DNA from: an uncultured Erysipelotrichaceae bacterium | Lineage (GTDB): Bacteria > Bacillota_I > Bacilli_A > RFN20 > CAG-826 | Length of the DNA: 34,238 nucleotides | Direction of reading: 5' to 3' | NCBI GenBank assembly: GCA_900314585.1 | Contig: OMVV01000009.1 | Location: forward strand, 1 to 34,238 | Shown here: positions 24,000 to 33,721 of the stretch, in pieces | Position numbering within the stretch: position 1 is the first letter of the stretch | Layout: every line of letters starts with the position of its first letter | The notes under the pieces: model-generated | What the model saw: the letters and a program-made list of their open reading frames with translations, nothing else | Told to the model about the DNA's origin: nothing | The model's database searches: none | Position numbers and translations under genes: made by a program

Positions 24000-25369
24000 T
24001 ATTTGATTTCCTTTCCACGCATTTCTTTAATCTTCTTATCATATTCTTTGACAAGGTTATATTCGTGTTCCCAGAATTCTGGTTTTCTCATGGAATCAAG
24101 ATATTCTTGTTTGTAGCCGAACTTGAGCCAATCTTTCTCTTTTTGAGTAAAGAGTTTTTCTTTGGCTTCTTTGCCACGTGTGTCTAAGACATAACGGGTA
24201 TCAGCTTCAGCGAAGACATCTTCAAACCATCTTTCTAAAACGTTATCAGTAACTTCGAGTTCACGGTCGTGAAGATTCTTGATGACTGATGGATAGCGAT
24301 CGAAGGAGTCGGTTGCAATGGTAACGACGTTATCATCTGGACCGAGTTTGAGATATTTTGCCATTTTAATGGCACCTAAGATGTTACAGATACCAGAAAC
24401 ACCAAAGAGGTCCACCATTGATTTAGCAACTTTTGGATCGACACCATGTTTAACAAGAATATCGCTTCCTTCATGAATGACCGCTAAACCACGGACACAA
24501 TCTTCATCAATAATTTGGGTGATGAAGTCAGTTGTTAAGACGTTGTGGATGAGAGTGATCATCTTATCGCCAATACCTTCGATACGGTGTTGTCCAAGAC
24601 CACCATTAGTGAGGGTTGAACATTCGTGTGGTTCTAAAGCGACAACCTTACATTCTGGGAAAGCAACTTTAATTTGATCGCCAGCAGCAAGCGTACCTGC
24701 GCTACCTGGGGCAGAGCAGAAACATGCGATACGGCCATTACCGATGCCTTTAACAGCTTCGATTGCGGAATTACCAGTAACATGACGGTGGAAACGATAG
24801 TTTGGAAGTAATTCGAATTGAGCTAAAGTACGGTTAAGTGGGTTCTTTTTGAGCTCATATGTTCTTTCAAGAGTGAGAATAACATCGGACTCAGAACCTG
24901 GAGTTAAATCGAGTTTTGCGCCATATTTCGAGATACGTTCATATCTTTCTTTAGACATATTGTCTGGCATGATAACGATCGCATCGTACTTCATTAAGTT
25001 AGTGATATAACTTGTACCGATACCAAAGTTACCTGTGGAAGGACCAAGAATTGTGTGTTTTCCTGGGATAATTTCCCCATCAACGCATCCTTCCATAAGT
25101 GTTGCGTATGCAGGTCCGACTTTGTGGGATCCGGATGGGAAGTACTTTCCTAACATAACAACGATGTTTGCATCAACACCAGTTAATTCTTTAGGAAGGA
25201 CAATTTTGTTAACCTCATTCTTTTCATTTTTCCAAGTGATGTTGAAGAGGTTAATTGGATCAAGTTCGTTTTCCTTGATCGCTTTAAGAGCTTTTGCTCT
25301 TGTTTCTGGATCAAGATGTGATGGATTAAGCATCTCATCATAAGTTGGTCCAAATGGAATTTTTGACAT
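23999..25369 (-). CDS. Fold-type II PLP-dependent enzyme (cysteine synthase-like)
   Basis: The 456-residue protein contains the PLP Schiff-base Lys in [15 protein letters not shown] (K83), the substrate loop [10 protein letters not shown], and a phosphate-binding [12 protein letters not shown], all of the tryptophan-synthase-beta family. A C-terminal extension of about 100 charged residues ([14 protein letters not shown]...) is unlike CysK. It sits where YgeX (2,3-diaminopropionate ammonia-lyase) sits in E. coli, next to ygeY and ygeW, but its active-site loop differs from the DpaL type. A role as ammonia-lyase or beta-replacement enzyme on a purine-derived amino acid is inference. The SD AAAGGAG supports the start; 1 nt separates it from the preceding gene. 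Confidence 0.85.
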   Translation of the reverse strand: MSKIPFGPTYDEMLNPSHLDPETRAKALKAIKENELDPINLFNITWKNEKNEVNKIVLPKELTGVDANIVVMLGKYFPSGSHKVGPAYATLMEGCVDGEIIPGKHTILGPSTGNFGIGTSYITNLMKYDAIVIMPDNMSKERYERISKYGAKLDLTPGSESDVILTLERTYELKKNPLNRTLAQFELLPNYRFHRHVTGNSAIEAVKGIGNGRIACFCSAPGSAGTLAAGDQIKVAFPECKVVALEPHECSTLTNGGLGQHRIEGIGDKMITLIHNVLTTDFITQIIDEDCVRGLAVIHEGSDILVKHGVDPKVAKSMVDLFGVSGICNILGAIKMAKYLKLGPDDNVVTIATDSFDRYPSVIKNLHDRELEVTDNVLERWFEDVFAEADTRYVLDTRGKEAKEKLFTQKEKDWLKFGYKQEYLDSMRKPEFWEHEYNLVKEYDKKIKEMRGKEIK

Positions 25370-25370
25370 A

Positions 25371-26615
25371 CTAAATTGCTCCTTTTTCTTTCAAAAATTT
25401 ATCCAATTCTTCAAGATTTGGTTTCATTGGTTCAGGCATGGATACTGCCTTTTGACCATTGACTGGATCTTTTAAACCGTTTCCAGTAACGATGGTTGTG
25501 ACGGTTTCATTAGGCGAGATGATTCCATCTGCAACAGCTTTTTTGATGCCAGCAATCGCTGCCACACCGGCTGGTTCACCAAAGATACCTTCGGTACGAC
25601 CAAGAAGTGACATCGCCTTGATGATTTCTTCATCAGGAACAGCAATCCATGCGCCATGAGAAAGCTTCACTGCATTAATAGCCTTCACAGGGTTACGTGG
25701 AATGCCAACTGCGATTGAATCGGCAAGGGTGTTTTCATCGGCTTCTTTAAGAGGCTCGCCAGTTTGACTTGAAATAACAAATGGCGCGCATCCTGTCGAT
25801 TGAACACCTAAAATCTTTGGGATTTTCTTAATTAATCCTAATTTGAAAAACTCCGCAAATCCCTTATATACACCACCAACTGTGCATCCATCGCCTACGG
25901 ACACAGCGACCCAATCTGTTGGTTCAAAGTTTAACTGCTCGGCTATTTCCATTGAGACAGTTTTCTTACCTTCAACCATGAATGGGTTAATGGCAGCATT
26001 ACGGTTATACCAACCGTATTTATCGATAGCTTCTTTGGAAAGTTTGAAAGCGACTTTATAGTCACCATCGACCTTAACTAAAGTAGCACCGTATAAACAA
26101 ATTTGAGTGGCTTTGCCAATTGGGGCTCTTTTTGGAACAAAGATAACAGCAGGAAGTCCCATATGAGCGGCTTGGCAAGCACAGCTTGACGCGGCATTTC
26201 CGGTTGAGGAACAGGCGATGACCTTTGCACCGGCTTCGATTGCTTTTAAAACAGCAACTCCACTAGCGCGGTCTTTGCTCGATCCGCTTGGATTGAGTCC
26301 GTCGTCTTTTACATATAACTTTTTAACACCTAATTCCTTCTCGAGATTTCGAGCATGATAAAGTGGAGTCCAACCAACACGAAGCATCTCGTGAATATGA
26401 TCTTCCTTGATGCCCATGATTGGAGCATATCTCCACATCGAATAATTGGTGTTGTTCTTAAAATATTCTTTAGTGAGAACTTTCTTGAGTTCATCGTAGT
26501 CATAGACTACGTCTAAAATTCCTTTTTCACCACAATGAGGGCAGGTTAAATTAACTTCATCTGGTGTAAAGAATTCACCACATAAAGTGCATTTGAATCC
26601 TTTGATATAACTCAT
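25371..26615 (-). CDS. Threonine synthase-like PLP enzyme with zinc ribbon
   Basis: The 414-residue protein has an N-terminal four-Cys zinc ribbon (C9, C12, C25, C28) and a fold-type II PLP domain with the Schiff-base Lys in NPSGSSKDRAS (K114), the STGNAASSCACQAA loop and VSVGDGCTVGG. This is the type II threonine synthase layout, but no thrB or hom lies near. In this cluster a beta-elimination or ammonia-lyase role is more plausible than threonine synthesis. Its ATG overlaps the FAD-subunit stop by 4 bp (ATGA). Confidence 0.88.
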   Translation of the reverse strand: MSYIKGFKCTLCGEFFTPDEVNLTCPHCGEKGILDVVYDYDELKKVLTKEYFKNNTNYSMWRYAPIMGIKEDHIHEMLRVGWTPLYHARNLEKELGVKKLYVKDDGLNPSGSSKDRASGVAVLKAIEAGAKVIACSSTGNAASSCACQAAHMGLPAVIFVPKRAPIGKATQICLYGATLVKVDGDYKVAFKLSKEAIDKYGWYNRNAAINPFMVEGKKTVSMEIAEQLNFEPTDWVAVSVGDGCTVGGVYKGFAEFFKLGLIKKIPKILGVQSTGCAPFVISSQTGEPLKEADENTLADSIAVGIPRNPVKAINAVKLSHGAWIAVPDEEIIKAMSLLGRTEGIFGEPAGVAAIAGIKKAVADGIISPNETVTTIVTGNGLKDPVNGQKAVSMPEPMKPNLEELDKFLKEKGAI

Positions 26616-27463
26616 TTTCTTCCCTCCACTACTTGTTTGAAAAATTCTCGTGCAACATTCATTGCAACTTTTTGACGATATTCCTTATTGGAACGTTGAT
26701 CATCGATTGGAGAAATAATTTTGCCATAACGCTCGACAAATTCCTCAATTCTATTCTCAAGTTCCTTGACTGTTAGGCCTTCAATTTCCTTCTCTAATTC
26801 GTGACTGCGTTTAACAGTAATTGCTACTGAGCCAAAGGCCAGTGCAAATTTAGTAATTTTATCGCCTTGGCGGGAATAGATTCCGGCCACGCTGACCTTG
26901 GAAATAGAATCAGCTTTACGTGATCCGACCTTGTACCACATGTTTCCGCTAGTATGAATCTTAGGGAAGATGATTTCAGTGATTAATTCATCTGGACGAC
27001 GATCGATTTTACGAATGCCTAAGACAAAGTCTTCGGCTTTGACGTAACGAACGCCTTTAAGAGACTCGAGTTTGAGTTTTGCATCAAGTAAATAATCAAC
27101 GACGATTGTATCGCCTGCAGGTGATGCGTTTGCTATATTGCCTACAAGTGTTGCGAAATGACGAATATTAACAGACGCAAGTTCAGCAATAGCTTTCTTT
27201 AAAATCTTTGGAGTGTTTTCGTAGTGATAGATTTCATCTAAAGTTGCAGTCGCACCAATATGAATTTCTCCATTTTCATAAGACATTTTCTTAAGTTCTT
27301 TTAGATTCGAGATGAATAAGACGTCTTTATCAAATGTCGGCAAAAGTCCGGCGGAATTGCGTTTTAAAACCATCATGTCTGAACCGCCGGCAACAATATA
27401 AGCGTCGTGTTCTGCAAGGAATTTTAAGGCATCATCTTTTGATGTTGGGACGTATTTTACCAT
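26612..27463 (-). CDS. Molybdenum hydroxylase FAD-binding subunit (XdhB/XdhC-type)
   Basis: Middle subunit of a xanthine dehydrogenase-family enzyme; passes electrons from the [2Fe-2S] subunit through FAD. The 283-residue protein has the FAD motifs AGGSDMM (about 25-31) and IRHFATLVGNIANASPAGD (about 100-118), normal for CoxM/XdhB subunits. The start overlaps the [2Fe-2S] gene by 7 bp with an SD in GGAGAAGG. Named by subunit role, since letters differ between species. Confidence 0.95.
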   Translation of the reverse strand: MVKYVPTSKDDALKFLAEHDAYIVAGGSDMMVLKRNSAGLLPTFDKDVLFISNLKELKKMSYENGEIHIGATATLDEIYHYENTPKILKKAIAELASVNIRHFATLVGNIANASPAGDTIVVDYLLDAKLKLESLKGVRYVKAEDFVLGIRKIDRRPDELITEIIFPKIHTSGNMWYKVGSRKADSISKVSVAGIYSRQGDKITKFALAFGSVAITVKRSHELEKEIEGLTVKELENRIEEFVERYGKIISPIDDQRSNKEYRQKVAMNVAREFFKQVVEGRK

Positions 27464-27930
27464 AATCCTTCTCCTTCCTTGGCCGCTCTAAGAACAGCGT
27501 TAACAATTGATTGATAACCAGTGCAACGACAAAGATTTCCGGATAATGCTTCACGGACCTCTTCTTCACTTGGATGAGCATTGCTAGAAAGTAATGAATG
27601 TGAGGCAATGATCATTCCTGGAGTGCAGAAACCACATTGTGAGCCACCTTCATCTTCAAAGCACATTTCTAAAATCTTAAATTGTGGAGTCTTTTTAAAT
27701 TCTTCGAGAGTGATGATGCTATGACCTGCAACATTCGCCATTGGAAGAAGACAAGAGTTAATACTCTTTCCGTCCATTAAGACGACGCAAGCACCACAGC
27801 TTCCTTCACCACAGCCTTCTTTTGTAGCGGTGAGTTTGAAGTGAACTCTTAGTGCATCAAGAAGACGCATCGATGGATCTAAATCGACTTCGACTTTCTT
27901 TTTATTCAAGGTAAATTTAATTATTGCCAT
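27457..27930 (-). CDS. Molybdenum hydroxylase [2Fe-2S] subunit
   Basis: The 157-residue protein shows both clusters: the plant-type ferredoxin one (C40, C45, C48, C60 in CGEGSCGACV...C) and the all-helical one (C99, C102, C134, C136 in CGFCTPGM...CRC). It transfers electrons between the molybdenum centre and FAD. It overlaps the large subunit gene by 14 bp; GGAGG lies inside that gene's end with good spacing. Confidence 0.97.
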   Translation of the reverse strand: MAIIKFTLNKKKVEVDLDPSMRLLDALRVHFKLTATKEGCGEGSCGACVVLMDGKSINSCLLPMANVAGHSIITLEEFKKTPQFKILEMCFEDEGGSQCGFCTPGMIIASHSLLSSNAHPSEEEVREALSGNLCRCTGYQSIVNAVLRAAKEGEGLW

Positions 27931-30016
27931 TATTAATTACCTCCATAATGTATTCTGGTGTCGCTGGGATTTTGTGAATCTCTTTCTTAATAGCGTTTTC
28001 AATTGCTAGAGCAATTGCTGGAGCGCCACCAACAAAGGTTAATTCGCCCATCCCCTTCGCGCCATCCGCGCCATAGATGAATGGGTTATCGATAAAGGCT
28101 GTTTCCATCTTTGGAGCATCCAAAGCGGTTGGAATGATATAGTCAGTTAAACTACGCTGTCTAAACTTGCCGTTTTCACAACGCATATTTTCTAAATATC
28201 CATAACCAAGAGCCTGCAATAAACCGCCATCGGCTTGTCCGACAGCAATGCGTTCATCGACAACACGACCAACATCATATGTTGACCAAGTGCCTTTAAC
28301 TTCAATTTGATAAGTAACTGGATTAAGTTCAACTTCAACGACGTTAACGCCCCATGAATATGATGGGTAAGCATCGCCTTGCATTGTACTTTCATCCCAA
28401 TGGATGTAGCTTGGACCAACGTATGGTTCAATATGTTCTTGATAAACACCACTCTTCCAGATCTTTTTGAGGTTCTTCGCAGCTTTTTCCATAAGGAAAC
28501 CAACAATAATAATTGTTCGAGATGCTGCGGTTGGACCAGTATCAGGAGTTGTATCTGTATCAGGGCCATCCATCGTGACTTGTTCATCAGGTAAACCAAG
28601 GTTTTTCGCGACAATCTTCTTTAATGTTGTACGACAGCCTTGTCCCATATCAACGCTTGAAGCGTAGCAATAAACGTGGTCTTTCTCGTCCTTGACGAGT
28701 TTAACTTTTCCTTTAATGATGTCTGATTCACCAGAACCAGTAAAACCACATCCGTGAAGGAATAATGACATTCCGATGCCACGGTTTGAACCTGGCTTGG
28801 AATACTCTTTGAGTTTGCGTTCATAATCCGACATTTCCATCGCTTTTTTGATAAGTTCAGGAAGGACGATTGGGTCGTGGAATTTACCAGAGTTTGTTGT
28901 AATATCGCCTTGTTTTGCAAGGTATTTTAGTCTTAACTTCAGTGGATCTATTCCTAATTCCTTCGCGATATGGTGAATAAACATTTCCATCGCAAAGATT
29001 GTTTGAGGAGATCCAAAACCTCTAAAAGCTGCACATGGAACATGGTTAGTCATGTAGACATCACCGACGATATCGAGGTTCTCGAATACGTACGCATTGC
29101 ATGAAGCAATGAGTGCACGAGAGAGAACAACTCCGCTACAACCTTTATATGCTCCACCATCAAGTTGAACATGAGCTTTAATACCTAAAATATTGTTGTG
29201 TTCATCGATTAAAGCTTCATATTCACTATGTGAAGGGTGACGTTTTGTTGAATAAGAAATATCTTCAAAACGTTCAAAAATCATTTTAACTGGACGATGA
29301 AGTTTATGGGCGGCACAAGCAACTTGGCTACCAATCAAAGATGGATAGTGTTCCTTACCACCGAATGCCCCGCCGACAGCTGGCTGAATGACGCGGACTT
29401 CATCATCACCGAGCCCAAGCGAACGCATAACAGCCCGCTTGATGTAGAACGGGCATTGCATAGAACCAGTCAGTGTAAGTTTATCGTTCTCATCGAAATA
29501 AGCGATAATTGCTTGGTTTTCTAAATAAGCTTGTTCTTGGAAGCTTGTTTCGTACGTACGTCTAATTACGCGCCTGGCTTTCTTTTTCGCTGCTTCGTAA
29601 TCACCCTTTGTGAAGGCTTTGTGAATATAAGATTCCTTCAAATCAAAGATTGGGGTTTCTTCTTCATATTCGACTTTAACTTCTTCGCAAAGTTTATTTA
29701 AAACTTCAATATTTTCGCCGACAAAGATACCGATGCCTTCACCTATGTAGTTTACACGTCCATCTGCAAACACCGGCCAATCAGAAAAGATAATATTGAC
29801 GACATTTTCTTTGACGTCTTTTCTATCGAACCAATAGTAGCCTTTAGGTAGCTTCGGCAATGTGATCGATTTTATTTTGCCTCTAGCAATCGTAGAACGG
29901 ACCGTTTTAGCGTACAAAGCATCTTTGAAAGGAATGTCATCACTAAAGAGTGCTTCGCCTCTAAATTTGGCCGCAAAATCCACTTTTGTCGTTGAGGTTG
30001 GATATTTGGATTTCAT
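27917..30016 (-). CDS. Molybdenum hydroxylase large (molybdopterin) subunit, complete
   Basis: Xanthine dehydrogenase-family catalytic subunit; hydroxylates a purine ring or the reverse. The 699-residue protein has the molybdopterin motif GGAFGG (215-220), RGFGSPQ, the MGQG loop and a catalytic Glu at E658 in GAKGMGE. Lengths of 700-770 are normal for this type. It is coupled to the PreA-like gene by TAATG and is followed by its own [2Fe-2S] and FAD subunits, so one complete enzyme is present. Which purine it acts on cannot be read from the sequence. Confidence 0.94.
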   Translation of the reverse strand: MKSKYPTSTTKVDFAAKFRGEALFSDDIPFKDALYAKTVRSTIARGKIKSITLPKLPKGYYWFDRKDVKENVVNIIFSDWPVFADGRVNYIGEGIGIFVGENIEVLNKLCEEVKVEYEEETPIFDLKESYIHKAFTKGDYEAAKKKARRVIRRTYETSFQEQAYLENQAIIAYFDENDKLTLTGSMQCPFYIKRAVMRSLGLGDDEVRVIQPAVGGAFGGKEHYPSLIGSQVACAAHKLHRPVKMIFERFEDISYSTKRHPSHSEYEALIDEHNNILGIKAHVQLDGGAYKGCSGVVLSRALIASCNAYVFENLDIVGDVYMTNHVPCAAFRGFGSPQTIFAMEMFIHHIAKELGIDPLKLRLKYLAKQGDITTNSGKFHDPIVLPELIKKAMEMSDYERKLKEYSKPGSNRGIGMSLFLHGCGFTGSGESDIIKGKVKLVKDEKDHVYCYASSVDMGQGCRTTLKKIVAKNLGLPDEQVTMDGPDTDTTPDTGPTAASRTIIIVGFLMEKAAKNLKKIWKSGVYQEHIEPYVGPSYIHWDESTMQGDAYPSYSWGVNVVEVELNPVTYQIEVKGTWSTYDVGRVVDERIAVGQADGGLLQALGYGYLENMRCENGKFRQRSLTDYIIPTALDAPKMETAFIDNPFIYGADGAKGMGELTFVGGAPAIALAIENAIKKEIHKIPATPEYIMEVINNGNN

Positions 30017-31113
30017 TATTTATCTGCCTTTACGTATTTGAGAGCTTTGGTTGGACATTTGCTAACGCATAAGCCACATCTAAAACATTTTTCAGAGTTG
30101 AATTTTGGGGTTGGATCCATTTCGATAGCGAAATATGGACAAACCTTGGAACAAGTTCCACATTTGATGCATTTAGCTTCATCTATAGATGGAACGTTAC
30201 CCTTTTCATATTTGGTATCGTTAATAAGTTTGGTTTTGATAACTTCTTCAACGGAGGAGAATCCATATTTTTCTAGCGCTGCTGGAAGATCATCGATAAT
30301 CTTCTTGTAAAGATCTTTGCCTCTAAGCATCGCTGCAGAAAGCATTTGCACTGCTGAGGCACCAGCAAGTAAGAATTCAATAACATCGCTAGCGGAGGCG
30401 ATACCGCCAACACCGATAACTGTTAAATCAGGTTCGGCATTTTTGATTGTGTAGACGGTTGCTAAAGCAATGTTCTTAATATATGGTCCTGAAGTCCAGG
30501 CAAAACCTTTCGCATTACCATAAATGATGTTTCTTGAAGCGATATCAATTTTCATTGATGGTCCAAGTGAGTTAACAGCGACAACGCCATTCGCGCCATT
30601 GACCTTAATCGTGTGAGCAAAGCCTTCTGGATCTGGCATATGAGCTGAAATCTTCATATAGAATGGTTTCTTTGTTAAAGAACGAATGGTTCTAACTGTT
30701 TCGCCTAACGCATTTAAGTCATTACCAACATAGTGGGTTGAAACTTCAAATGCATCAGCGAATTTGTCGAGTTGAGGAATTAATACTTCCATGTCCTCTT
30801 TGGTGTAACCAACAGATACAATTAGAGGTTTACCAACTGAATGCTTTTTAAAATATGGTAGGAATTCATTGATCCATTTTTCTTTGGTGTATTCGGTCCA
30901 AAGTTCACAGTTCATGATGTAATCCTTGTCACCATAAATGCATGGGTGTGGGATATGCGCATCCTTCGTTGAGATTGTTTTTGCGACAATTCCTCCACAT
31001 CCTGCAACCTGTTCGAGCCAAAGCATCTTTTCAGCGTCACCAACAAGTGGGCCTGCTGCTGGCATCAAAGGGTTTTCGAGTTTGATTCCGTCAAATTTAC
31101 AACTTAAGTCCAT
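30016..31113 (-). CDS. PreA-like dihydroorotate dehydrogenase/4Fe-4S ferredoxin fusion
   Basis: The 365-residue protein has an FMN-binding TIM barrel of the DHODH/dihydropyrimidine dehydrogenase type (residues about 1-290; PAAGPLVGD near the N-terminus, VIGVGGIASASDVIEF for the phosphate site) and a C-terminal pair of [4Fe-4S] motifs, CIKCGTCSKVCP and CFRCGLCVSKCP. This is the PreA layout, expected to reduce or oxidise a dihydro-ring. I place the start at the ATG at 31111-31113: AAAGGAGG lies 7 nt upstream and the ATG overlaps the ssnA stop as TAATG. An in-frame ATG at 31140 would lie inside ssnA. It may take the part that YgfK plays in E. coli; YgfK shares a related domain (inference). Confidence 0.9.
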   Translation of the reverse strand: MDLSCKFDGIKLENPLMPAAGPLVGDAEKMLWLEQVAGCGGIVAKTISTKDAHIPHPCIYGDKDYIMNCELWTEYTKEKWINEFLPYFKKHSVGKPLIVSVGYTKEDMEVLIPQLDKFADAFEVSTHYVGNDLNALGETVRTIRSLTKKPFYMKISAHMPDPEGFAHTIKVNGANGVVAVNSLGPSMKIDIASRNIIYGNAKGFAWTSGPYIKNIALATVYTIKNAEPDLTVIGVGGIASASDVIEFLLAGASAVQMLSAAMLRGKDLYKKIIDDLPAALEKYGFSSVEEVIKTKLINDTKYEKGNVPSIDEAKCIKCGTCSKVCPYFAIEMDPTPKFNSEKCFRCGLCVSKCPTKALKYVKADK

Positions 31114-32414
31114 TATTTTGCCTCCTTTAATGAATCCCAAAGTTTTTGGGAATAGTTGTTACATTTTTTAAATTCTTCGTTTAATTTATTATTCACTACT
31201 TTGTAGTTTTTAACTTGATATTCACCATCGATGAAGACATCGCTTGGTTTGAAGTTTGGATAAAGTCCATAGAAGATATGTCCAAAAGCATTTGAATCAT
31301 CCATCTTGGTAAATGGGCTGTATTTTGCTCTTAACATATCAGCGACATATCCTTCTTTGATTTCGCCTAACTTGATATCAAAGGTATCTGAGACATATTT
31401 ATAAGCGTTTTTAATCATCGCTAAAACATGGCCGAGATTAAGCTCGGTTGGTTTTTGATTCTTTAGGTGTGATGTGTAAAACACGTTCATGTACTCGCAC
31501 GCCATATTGGAGTTAAGACCATCGTTACCAACCATGACTGGAATATTGTGGTCAAAATAGGCTTTAACATTTGGCACTCCAACAGCGTTATTCATGTTGC
31601 TGGTTGTATTAACAACCATAACAGCACCTTTTACCTTGATGATGTCTAATTCTTTATCGTTAAGGAACACGCCATGAACAATTAATGAATTAGGTTTGAT
31701 AATATCGTATTTCGCAAAGCGAGAGATGATATCGCAGTTATATTTCTTATTTGAATCTTCTTCATCCATATCTGATTCAGCGACATGAACATGAAGAGGA
31801 ATATCTTTATTTTGCTCAGCAATCTTCTTTAATGTTTCGTTTGATAATGACATTGAAGCGTGCATTCCAAAAAGACCTCTAACTTTGCCATCTTTATGTT
31901 CTTTAGCAAAGCTAATGTTTTCTTTTAGACATTCATCAACATTGTATCTATCAGAGGTTTCAAAACAATAGATGCCACGCATATTAGCAACGCCAGAGAC
32001 GGCTTTTGAAAGGCTGCTAAGCGAGCCAACAATTTCACCAGATGCGTGGTGATCGATAACAGTTGTGATGCCGTTAAGTAAGAACTCGTAAGAAGCAGCG
32101 ATGCCACTATAGTAAGTCAATTCATTGGTGAGCTTAGAGTCGAGCTTCCACCACATTTGATCAAGGATGTCTTGGAAGTTCTTTGGATTAAATGGAAGGA
32201 TTAAACCCCTGGCAAAAATCGAATAAATGTGAGCATGTGAACAAACAAATCCTGGAAGCAATAAATCACCTTCAAAATCGATTTCCTCGACATCATTAGA
32301 CTTTCGATATTCTTTCATTGGACCGACTTTTACGATGTTTTTATCGAAAAGAACATATCCATTTTCAATGTATTTCACATAGTCATAAATTCTTGCGTTA
32401 ATAATTGCTTTCAT
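31113..32414 (-). CDS. ssnA: SsnA-type aminohydrolase
   Basis: Amidohydrolase-superfamily enzyme of the SsnA type, related to guanine deaminase and chlorohydrolases. The 433-residue protein has H60/H62 in GFVCSHAHIYS, a LHVHVAESD metal/substrate strand and a late VGNDG with the catalytic Asp. In E. coli the gene lies in the ygfK-ssnA-ygfM-xdhD segment. I place the start at the ATG (32412-32414), with GGAG at SD distance and the hyuA stop 1 nt before; an upstream in-frame GTG at 32429 lacks an SD. Confidence 0.9.
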   Translation of the reverse strand: MKAIINARIYDYVKYIENGYVLFDKNIVKVGPMKEYRKSNDVEEIDFEGDLLLPGFVCSHAHIYSIFARGLILPFNPKNFQDILDQMWWKLDSKLTNELTYYSGIAASYEFLLNGITTVIDHHASGEIVGSLSSLSKAVSGVANMRGIYCFETSDRYNVDECLKENISFAKEHKDGKVRGLFGMHASMSLSNETLKKIAEQNKDIPLHVHVAESDMDEEDSNKKYNCDIISRFAKYDIIKPNSLIVHGVFLNDKELDIIKVKGAVMVVNTTSNMNNAVGVPNVKAYFDHNIPVMVGNDGLNSNMACEYMNVFYTSHLKNQKPTELNLGHVLAMIKNAYKYVSDTFDIKLGEIKEGYVADMLRAKYSPFTKMDDSNAFGHIFYGLYPNFKPSDVFIDGEYQVKNYKVVNNKLNEEFKKCNNYSQKLWDSLKEAK

Positions 32415-32415
32415 T

Positions 32416-33720
32416 TTATTTTTCTCCACACATCAAAAGTTTTCCTTTTGAATCAATAATCTTTCGGTTTTTGAGAATAAATTCACCACGTCTAAGAACA
32501 TGGATGAATTCACCACTGCTGATAAGTCCATCATAGATGGAATAATCACATTTGCCATGGTTTTCTCTAACGACAGCATCCATGTCTTCTTTGAATAAAG
32601 CTACATCGGCGTCAAGACCAACTTTGAGTTCACCTTTGGTTGGGAAATCCTGGAGCTTTGCGTTATTAATGGACATCTTATCAATAATCTCATCTCCAAA
32701 GCGACGATACATAAGTGGGAATGAATGCTCAATACCACCAACACCGAGCGGAAATCCCATCAAAGTTGGGTAATCTTTATCCTTACTCATAAATGAACAA
32801 TGATCGGTGCCAATTGTATTAATATCCTTGTAATTCGCGACTAAAAGTTGTCGTTCACGCTCGCTTCTAAGTGGAGGGGCAAAGGTAAATAACTTACCGT
32901 TTTCTTCGTTAAGAACCGAGTTATTAAAGATGAAATATTGTGGGCAAGACTCAACAAAGAAGTTTTTGCCTAAGATATCCGAGAACTGCTCCTTAAGAGC
33001 TTTAAGTGTTTCACCGCTGGAACAATGAACCATATAGAAGTTACCGGCGGTCTCGCGTACGTATTTAGCGAGTTTAAGAGCTTCGCTGGTCTCAGCAAAA
33101 GATGGGCGAGACATCGGCAAATCCTTAAATGTGTAGGATGGTCTTAAATCAATAAGATCATCGTTCTCAATATGAGCACAAATCATCACGTTATACTTCT
33201 TCGAAAGTTTGAGAAGTTCGATGATGTCTTGATCATATGTTCGACGATTTGTGTCGGAATAAGTTGTAAACAACTTGATTGTCCTTATTCCTAGCTCAAC
33301 TGTCTTCTTGACGTATTCTTCAAGAGAACCATTTGGATTCTTTATGCACGCGTGGAAATGATAATCAACGATTGACTTCTTCGCGAGCTCTAATCTTTCG
33401 TAGAAAGACTTTTCAAGATCCTTAGCGTTTGCAGTTGGATCTAAGAAATCAACAATAGTTGTGACTCCACCATAAGCAGCACAGACGCTGCCATAATAGA
33501 AATCATCAACGGATGAGAGTCGACCACAATTTAGTTCGAAGTGAACATGTGGATCAATTAAGCCTGGGAGAACTTTTAGTCCAGATGCATCAACCGCTTC
33601 TTTTGCCTCAACTTCATCTGAGCCAATATAAGAAATTTTCTCGTTTAAAATGGCGAGATTTGCTTTCACCCATTTACCTTTTTGGTAAATTAAACCATTT
33701 TTAACAAGAATATCGTTCAT
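32416..33720 (-). CDS. hyuA: Dihydropyrimidinase/hydantoinase family enzyme (HyuA-type)
   Basis: Cyclic amidohydrolase predicted to open a hydantoin- or dihydropyrimidine-type ring, e.g. a reduced purine product. The 434-residue protein has H58/H60 in GLIDPHVHFE, IRTIKLFTTYS with the Lys probably carboxylated for the metal pair, ICAHIEND and MVHCSS His ligands, and TDHCSF with the catalytic Asp. It follows the partial large subunit gene, with stop TAA and ATG separated by one base, and has no strong SD. Confidence 0.9.
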   Translation of the reverse strand: MNDILVKNGLIYQKGKWVKANLAILNEKISYIGSDEVEAKEAVDASGLKVLPGLIDPHVHFELNCGRLSSVDDFYYGSVCAAYGGVTTIVDFLDPTANAKDLEKSFYERLELAKKSIVDYHFHACIKNPNGSLEEYVKKTVELGIRTIKLFTTYSDTNRRTYDQDIIELLKLSKKYNVMICAHIENDDLIDLRPSYTFKDLPMSRPSFAETSEALKLAKYVRETAGNFYMVHCSSGETLKALKEQFSDILGKNFFVESCPQYFIFNNSVLNEENGKLFTFAPPLRSERERQLLVANYKDINTIGTDHCSFMSKDKDYPTLMGFPLGVGGIEHSFPLMYRRFGDEIIDKMSINNAKLQDFPTKGELKVGLDADVALFKEDMDAVVRENHGKCDYSIYDGLISSGEFIHVLRRGEFILKNRKIIDSKGKLLMCGEK

Positions 33721-33721
33721 T

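Noticed and set aside
31114-31140. Earlier in-frame ATG for the PreA-like gene
   Set aside because: It lies within ssnA; the ATG at 31113 has AAAGGAGG 7 nt upstream and the typical DHODH start.
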